Shown in pieces: positions 57,904 to 64,000 of a stretch of DNA of 64,000 bases. The position numbers were made by a program, and so were the translations under genes. The stretch comes from Agrypnia vestita (taxonomy: Eukaryota > Arthropoda > Insecta > Trichoptera > Phryganeidae). How positions within the stretch are numbered: the first letter of the stretch is position 1; every line of letters starts with the position of its first letter. The notes beneath the pieces were generated by a model, which did no database searches, was not told the DNA's origin, and was given only the letters and a program-made list of their open reading frames with translations. The stretch is from contig JADDOH010000486.1 of assembly GCA_016648135.1 (NCBI GenBank), positions 248,001 through 312,000 of the forward strand, written 5' to 3'.

Positions 57904-57938
57904 TATTTAAGTTAGTTTTCCACAATTTATCTTCAGTC
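57904..57938 (+). promoter_or_regulatory. Core promoter of GNMT copy 2
   Basis: TATTTAAG at 57904 lies 29 bases before TCAGTC at 57933-57938, the same arrangement as in copy 1. Flanking bases are also similar (TCATATTTAAG and TCAGTC.TCTCTRCAG). The predicted 5' UTR is about 104 bases. Confidence 0.65.
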
Positions 57939-58038
57939 ATCTCTACAGTGTGAGGGCGGCTTTGGTCACTATTAAACAAGTTATTGATAAGGACTGTCTG
58001 ACTAAGGATTGTTATTAACTGCATTTAGGTAACTGACA

Positions 58039-61000
58039 ATGGCCGATACAGTATTTTATAGCAGATCTCACGGTGTATCAGCATCCGGTGTTCCAGATCA
58101 GTATGCTGATGGAGTGGCAGCCAAGATCTGGAAAATTCTTATAGGAGACAAGAAGACCAGAACGCAAAACTACGAGGACTTTTTAATAAACCTTCTGAAG
58201 GAAAGAGGCTGCATAAGAATTTTAGATATTGCCTGCGGCACAGGGTAAGCAGCTGTATAATTCTTTAATGATACAATATGGTTTAATTAATTTCATAGAT
58301 TAAATTAACCCCAGATTTAATGGAATGTCGAAATTGTATTATTATGTTTAATAATGTATGTAGGTACTACAAAAGTAGTGCAGTGAATCAGGACAACAAA
58401 TTTATTTACATATTTATATTTTACATTTTAATTTATACACGTAGATAAATCAAATTTTAGTATTCTTTAAAAATAATGTCTGATAGATTTTGTACAAAAC
58501 AGATCATAATTAAATGTAAAATAAAAGCTAATTTAGTATTATTTTTAATGTAAAAGATTTGAAAAGAATGATATATTTTAAAACTATCAAACTATATTAT
58601 TGAAAATAACTGTTAGAACAATACAATACAGTATGCATAAATAATGCAGTTATAACATACATGTGAATGATTCCTATGTAAATTAAGATTATAGAAAATT
58701 AATATTAAAATGAGCGTTTTGTCCTGTTTATCATTTTTTTTCTCCGAAAAAAGTAGACATTTCTTTTTAAATTTTATATTGCGGAAAAGAGTACTTTTTA
58801 TCTATTTGTATAAAAAAGTCAAAAATGCATTTTTGGTATATATCCGAGTTTTTGTAGGGATTTTTGATATTTGTACAATATCATGTATAACATAATATAA
58901 CATAAATAACAAAATAAACGAAGTATTTGGTGACTGAGTGCGTGATTGTGAATGTGTTTAGGTGAAATTTAATGTAATATAGTGTAATTGGTGAAGTGAA
59001 ATGAACTGAGTAGCTTGTTGGTCTTGTGGTTAGGACTCTTGCCTCGATATCCAAAGGTCGCAGGTTCGAATCTCTCGAACACTCCAGACCAGCAAGTTAC
59101 TCTTATTTTCATAGCACAAGCGTTTAGTTTAGATTAAAAAATAAGGTTCAAGGATATAGTACTATATCCGCAGATATATATCACAATATTTATTGGTTGA
59201 TTTTTATTTTTGATATATATCTAAAAAAACTTTCTGCAGTCGTTAATAGATGGTTCTGTGTATAGTTTTCTGGGATATTCTGCCGTGTATATGTGACCTC
59301 TCTGGCCAACGTTTCGGATCCCATTGCAGGGTCCATCATCAGGGCTGATGTTGGACCCTGCAATGGGATCCGAAACGTTGGTCAGAGAGGTCACATATAC
59401 ACGGCAGAATATCCCAGAAAACTATACACAGAAGATTCTGAACGGCCGTGAAAACCTAAGGACATTGTTAATAGATGGCGCTAGTTGTATTTTTAAAAAT
59501 GTTACAGATTGTTTTTTTATATATCTGCGGTTGTTACTAGATGGCGCTAGTTGTATTTTGAAAAGTGCTACGGTTGTCTTTTTGATAAACGCTATATAAC
59601 GACACACTTAGTTCGAATTTCGAATACAATTCATTTCACATTTCACGCAAAGAAACAAATACAGTGAAACTCTAAAAATGTCCATAGGTTTTCACAGCCG
59701 TTCAGAATTCAGAATTTTCTGTGTATAGTTTTCTGGGGTATTCTGCCATGTATATGTGACCTCTCTGGCCAACGTTTTGGATCCCATTGCAGGGTCCATC
59801 GTCAGGGCTGATGACATCATTTTCTTTGGTCAGTGTGGAACCGAGATATGTAAAGTTGTCAGTTACTATATATGTGCGTACATATTTATACATAAGTACA
59901 TTTTAATTTTTAATAATAATAATCTGCTTTTTCGGTTCCAATCTCCTAAGGAGGAGGAGGATGGAAATTAATAACAGTGAACTGCGATAGACTCAGTCAT
60001 GCAGGTTCTTCAACTAGGAGAAGTCTTATTTCTTACAGCTGCAGCAGTAAAATATTTTCTGAATAAAAGCAAATAGAAATGCACATTCTTATAGTATTAA
60101 ACCGGTATAAACATTTTGATGTAATTTAAAAATAACGAAAATACTCCATGACAAATAAAGCTCTTGAAAGTGGCCAGTATTTTTTAACAATTGGTGCAGT
60201 TAATTATCTAAGGATTTCAAGGTGAGCTGAAATTGAATAAAATGCGTTCCATTTTATTTAAATGACCTGACCCACATAATTCTATGAAAGGTTCGTTTTA
60301 TTGAAGGCCTACAATAATAGGGTAAAGGTACTGACTTGAACTGTAATTTTGTGATTAGTTAGCGATTTGATAAAATTTTTAAGATGAGATAGCACAATAA
60401 TCTGAAACACAAATCGTAAGCAAATGGATTTTGAATCCTTACATGTCTAATATTTTGCTTGCTCTATTTGTGATGGAAGTGTTTTTATATTCTTTATATT
60501 GATAAGTATGTTTTAAAAGTACAATAGAACCTCGTTAATTCAAAATTCAAGGGACCCAAAAAAAAGCATTTCGAATTAAGCAGAACCCCGTTAATTGGAA
60601 ATTCAAGGCACCAAAAAAAATTTCAAAATCGCAATGCGATTGATTCGTGAGAAATTGTAAAATGCTAATTTCCGTGAATTTTAATTTAACCGTAAAAAAC
60701 ATAACCGTATCATTGCATACTTAAACAATTATTTCAAAAACGTAATATTTATCAATTCTACTGCTAAAGTACCAGATATTGACATATTTGCTATTCTAAC
60801 TTGCGAAAAAAATTCAAATATTATTTTCTAATTTGTGATGTTTGGATGGCCGTAATAAAAAATGTTATCTTTGAATTTGTGGCTCTTCAATCTTTACTTG
60901 TAATTTACTTTGGTATAATTTTTTTTTATTTTACATGGTAGGTATATTTATATGTTTTCTATATATGTATATAGAGGTGCACGCACGGAAAACATGACAT

Positions 61001-63266
61001 ATCAATATTCTTACTACATATTTTTTAACTAAGCTAAGTATTTGTGCTATGAAAAGACGGACAAAATTTGAACCCCCGCCTACTTGACTTCTAGGGAGGT
61101 GTCTCACCACTGGACCAACACACATGTCACGAGGTTTAATAAACAGAAAAAAATTAGAAAAGGTATATTTTTTAATATGATTAGATTTGATTTTAATATT
61201 ATTTATTATTAATTTAGATTTGATTCTATGATGTTGCTGGAAGCTGGATTCAATGTTACATCTGTAGACGCTTCTGATAAAATGTTGAAGTATGCTCTGA
61301 AGTCTAGATGGAATCGGCGAAAAGATCCACGATTTGAAAATTGGAGTAAGTAAACTTTTAACATATGTTTTGTTAAAAAAATTATCAATTAAGATCAATT
61401 ATATGTGTCTCACAGAGACGAAGCTATTAGGTATGCTGTCAAGAATTGAAAACCGTTACAGACAACCCCGTTATCAAACAACCGAGACTTGTCAATTGCT
61501 CTAGTCCACTATTTCTCCATGATAAAACTCATCTATTGCTGTTTTTTTGAACATTTATTTATTTATTTATTGTATGTCTAAAAATCATAGATTTCATATA
61601 TTAATAAAAAATAATATATTTTGTCTTTTAGTTATTGAAGAAGCAAACTGGGTGACACTTTACGATGATGTAAAAGATCTCTTGAAAGGGGGATTTGATG
61701 CCATAATCTGCCTAGGAAACTCTTTCGCCCATCTCCTTGATTCGTACGGAGATCAGAGAGAACAGCATCAGGCCCTGGCTAACTTTGAGAAGTGTCTCAA
61801 ACCGGGAGGTCTGCTGATAATCGACCACAGGAACTTTGACAACATCACAGTCACTGGGGCCACACCAGCAAAATCCATTTATTATAATGTACGCCTTTTT
61901 TATATTTTGTTCCTTTATCCAAAACAAATCACCCTAAGCTAGCTCAGTTCATCCATCACAAAATTCAACCATTTTGGTTCAAAAACTATGTTGCAATTTT
62001 TACATTAAAAAATTGACGATGAATATACAGTATCTCGTAGCTAGTAGCAAAAACTTCAGGAGAGTCTCTGTCACAGGTATTTATTACAAATATAAAATGT
62101 ATGGAGGAAACACTTGCTGAAAACCAACCCATCTGTTTATAAGATGAAGGGTATCTCGTAACAACGCAATATTTGAACGCAATTTTAGAGTCATGGCTAC
62201 TAATAATTACATTACTTACCCTACTTCAGCCATCATAATCATATATTTTGGGTTCGACAGGATCTAGAGAAATAATTTGTGAATAATATGCAATAAATTA
62301 AGTGCATACATTCAGTGCTCACATTATTAAATTGCAAATTACTGTAAATATACGAGGGATATAAAGGCAAAGACAGCAATATCCCACTAGGGTTTTCTGA
62401 GATATGTAAATACAAAAAACCTGTAATGTACTACTTAAGGGAATTTCTCTGAAATCTATGAAAAATCTATGAAAATCTTACTTATCTTACTGGAAATAAG
62501 TTTTAAAAACAAAGACCACCTCAGTTTTCTTGAAATATAGGTACGTGTGTAAATAAATATTTAACTTTTAAACGTGGATATTGATGTGTTTGCTACCAAA
62601 TAGTGGACTTTGCTGCTTTTGCTATTTACATAATTGGATATTGCCGTTTTTGCTATGATGTTTCAGTCTAGAATCGACATCAACTCTCACTTTAAAATGA
62701 AGTGGCCATTTTGTCACATGACACATCCTTGGGGGTTTATTGGATAAAGTGGATATTACTGCCTTTGCTTTTTACACTATGGCCCGAATTCAGAGTCAAT
62801 ACTTAGTGAATTTAAGGTTAAGGTACGCCTTAAAAGTGTGATTTTTAGTACAAAATAACAGAAGTATTGACTCTGATTTACTGTCTTTGCTTTTAATAGC
62901 GATTTTGAAACATAATTTTGGAAGGGATAGAGCTATACTTCCTATTAAATCTCGAATTCGGTACATTCTAAATTATCAATCGCATTTAAAACATTTTTTT
63001 TAATTTTTTGGATATCGTTGCTTTTGCTTTTATACCCATGATATGTTAAAAGGAAAGAATCACATTTGTCAAACACTATTGTAATTAAAAATAGTTTTGA
63101 ATGATTTATTTAAGATTTCAAACATTTTTCAGAGCAATCACCCAATAAATATTAAAACGTCTGTGTTGCTGGTTAGTGGAGAAACCCAATTGGTTACCTT
63201 AGATTATTCCCTCGACAGATCCTCCGTGGAAACTGGGAAAAATTCTGATGCAAACAACAATATCAG
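58039..63266 (+). CDS. Gnmt: Glycine N-methyltransferase, copy 2 (first four exons)
   Basis: Exons 58039-58244, 61218-61345, 61632-61888 and 63133-63266 have exactly the lengths (206, 128, 257, 134) and phases of copy 1. The fifth exon must lie beyond 64000. Key motifs are kept: [57 protein letters not shown] and [20 protein letters not shown]. Differences from copy 1 include G-F-D for G-V-D after motif I and several changes in the 28-47 region. No stops or frameshifts, so both paralogues look functional. The first intron is much longer (2.97 kb against 142 bases) because of SINE, Penelope-like and Tigger-type insertions. The product has the same expected role, sarcosine formation and SAM control. 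Confidence 0.92.
59006..59143 (+). mobile_element. tRNA-derived SINE, plus strand, 3' truncated
   Basis: GAGTAGCTTGTTGGTCTTGT, A-box-like TGGTTAGGAC and B-box GGTTCGAATC form the tRNA head; the body follows as ATAGCACAAGCGTTTAG and breaks off. It lies in GNMT copy 2 intron 1. The gene strand and SINE strand agree. Confidence 0.75.
59256..59431. mobile_element. Penelope-like terminal-repeat palindrome
   Basis: An almost perfect 176-bp palindrome: CTGTGTATAGTTTTCTGGGA at 59256 is mirrored to 59431, meeting at CATCAGGGCTGATG. The half-site GGACCCTGCAATGGGATCCG AAACGTTGG is the hallmark of Penelope-like element ends. A single-sided copy lies at about 59712-59815. Confidence 0.65.
59311..59342 (-). 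ncRNA. Hammerhead ribozyme core in Penelope-like DNA
   Basis: Minus strand: CTGATGA (59342-59336), stem II from GGACCC and GGGATCC around TGCAAT, then GAAAC (59315-59311). This contains the full CUGAUGA...GAAA core. The mirrored plus-strand copy has CTGATGT instead of CTGATGA. Hammerheads in Penelope-like terminal repeats are established. Stem III and the cleavage triplet are not clear here, so activity is unproven. Confidence 0.5.
60521..60625. repeat. Tigger-type terminal sequence
   Basis: ACAATAGAACCTCGTTAATTC and a second unit AGCAGAACCCCGTTAATTGG, each followed by AAATTCAAGG and CACC or CCC plus an A run, resemble repeated Tigger ends. No transposase. Confidence 0.5.
60960..61122 (-). 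mobile_element. tRNA-derived SINE copy, diverged
   Basis: Minus-strand head TGTTGGTCCAGTGGTGAGAC with a weak B-box GGTTCAAATT, body CATAGCACAAATACTTAGC and ATGTTTTCCGTGCGTGCAC. It sits about 100 bp before exon 2 of GNMT copy 2. Confidence 0.6.
61410..61540 (+). pseudogene. Mariner transposase scrap
   Basis: [20 protein letters not shown] and LHDK correspond to the segment around the second catalytic aspartate of mariner transposases. The preceding GTCTCACAGAGACGAA also precedes the mariner relic of DRC3 intron 1 (41682). Confidence 0.6.
62350..63045. repeat. MITE related to 9418-9665
   Basis: ATATAAAGGCAAAGACAGCA at the left and GTTGCTTTTGCTTTTATACC at the right are inverted. Several internal GCCTTTGC and GATATT motifs suggest nested or repeated ends. 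It occupies most of intron 3 of GNMT copy 2. Confidence 0.5.
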
Positions 63267-64000
63267 GTAATGAAATATCACTACTTTATTTTTTATAACT
63301 AGTAAGAAATTAAGCAACAATTTTGTCACCAAAGTTCAACTGATTCATTTTGATGAAGTATTATTTTATTCGTAAAGTTACAATTTTTCAGAAATAATTT
63401 TGATAGTTGACTTCATGGCAAAGTTCAAAAAGATCCTACATTCTAACATTTTATTTTAATGAATGGTCATTCACCATACAGAAAAATAAAATTCCTATCA
63501 CTAATTTGGATCAAGTATTTTGAAAATTCAAAAAACCAGTTCCAAGAGGTATCAACCATCGCTAATATATACATTTAGAAACTTTTCTCACGAGCTGTGA
63601 GCTGAAGTGGCTCCAAAGGTCAATACATAGCCTGCTCTGAATCATTTTTTTAAAAAGTTTTCTATTCCATTTTATGCAGAGAGTAGATCAAACCAAATCA
63701 TATGTGTCAGTCGTTTTACCACTAAAGAACGTAATTGTTTTTTTTTTTTAATTTCCTTGCATTCTTTTCTTAGAAATCCATATTTACATTTGTTTACAAC
63801 TTCCAACTTACATAATGACATTAAAAATCAATATGTATGTTACAAAGACTTGCTGTCTCTGCATAAGAGATAAAATTTTGAGCTTAGAGAGGGAGATCAT
63901 TTGTTTTGAAACATAAATATGCATTGAAATGAAGCATGAAGTATAATAATCATTGGAGAATAATCCAGAGTAATCATAAGATAAATATAGGGAATAAACA
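63267..64000 (+). other. Last visible intron of GNMT copy 2
   Basis: AT-rich. No sequence like the fifth GNMT exon (FRLSYYPH) is seen before the window ends. Confidence 0.6.

Noticed and set aside
59006..59143. Possible functional tRNA gene
   Set aside because: A- and B-box-like motifs are present, but there is no proper cloverleaf or acceptor stem, and the same head recurs with a SINE body at five other places.
61712..61927. Minus-strand ORF across GNMT copy 2 exon 3
   Set aside because: Antisense shadow of a clearly coding exon.

Overview
This is an AT-rich, intron-rich insect-type nuclear DNA window. The evidence is GT/AG introns of 0.1 to 5 kb, many cut-and-paste DNA transposons, tRNA-headed SINEs and a TCAGT-type initiator. 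A hemipteran or a related insect is my guess; the sequence does not fix the species. There is no bacterial or organellar signal.

Layout. (1) 685-14838, plus strand: the 3' seven exons of a lysine/serine-rich, probably nuclear protein that ends in a Met-Gly-Pro repeat tail; its start lies left of the window. Its introns are crowded with repeats, including a four-element transposon nest at 5565-8188. (2) 16.2-18.4 kb: a Tigger/pogo copy, a four-copy tandem repeat and a SINE. (3) 19642-20871, minus: an intronless secreted leucine-rich-repeat protein. (4) 21563-22674: a mariner with intact ends and a gutted transposase. (5) 23.4-25.6 kb, minus: two exons of an unrecognised gene plus reverse-transcriptase debris. 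(6) 30809-34161, plus: a complete five-exon glycine N-methyltransferase (GNMT) gene. (7) 35.6-40.9 kb: a CpG-rich palindromic element family, one copy split by a hAT element. (8) 41096-53050, plus: a complete eight-exon dynein regulatory complex subunit 3 (DRC3/LRRC48) gene. (9) 54.3-56.5 kb: a 1.1-kb near-perfect foldback element next to a decayed enoyl-CoA delta-isomerase 1 (ECI1) fragment on the minus strand. (10) 58039 to beyond 63266, plus: a second GNMT paralogue with identical exon structure, whose last exon lies outside the window.

The genes do not form a functional cluster. GNMT controls S-adenosylmethionine levels, DRC3 builds motile cilia or sperm flagella, and the first gene looks like an RNA- or chromatin-associated factor. 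The strongest structural story is duplication: the two GNMT genes share exon phases, a core promoter and a piece of upstream DNA, yet enclose DRC3. The rest is a record of transposon activity: hAT, Tigger, mariner, TTAA-target (piggyBac-like), PIF/Harbinger-like, Penelope-like with hammerhead-type cores, non-LTR fragments and SINEs. Several have readable target-site duplications.
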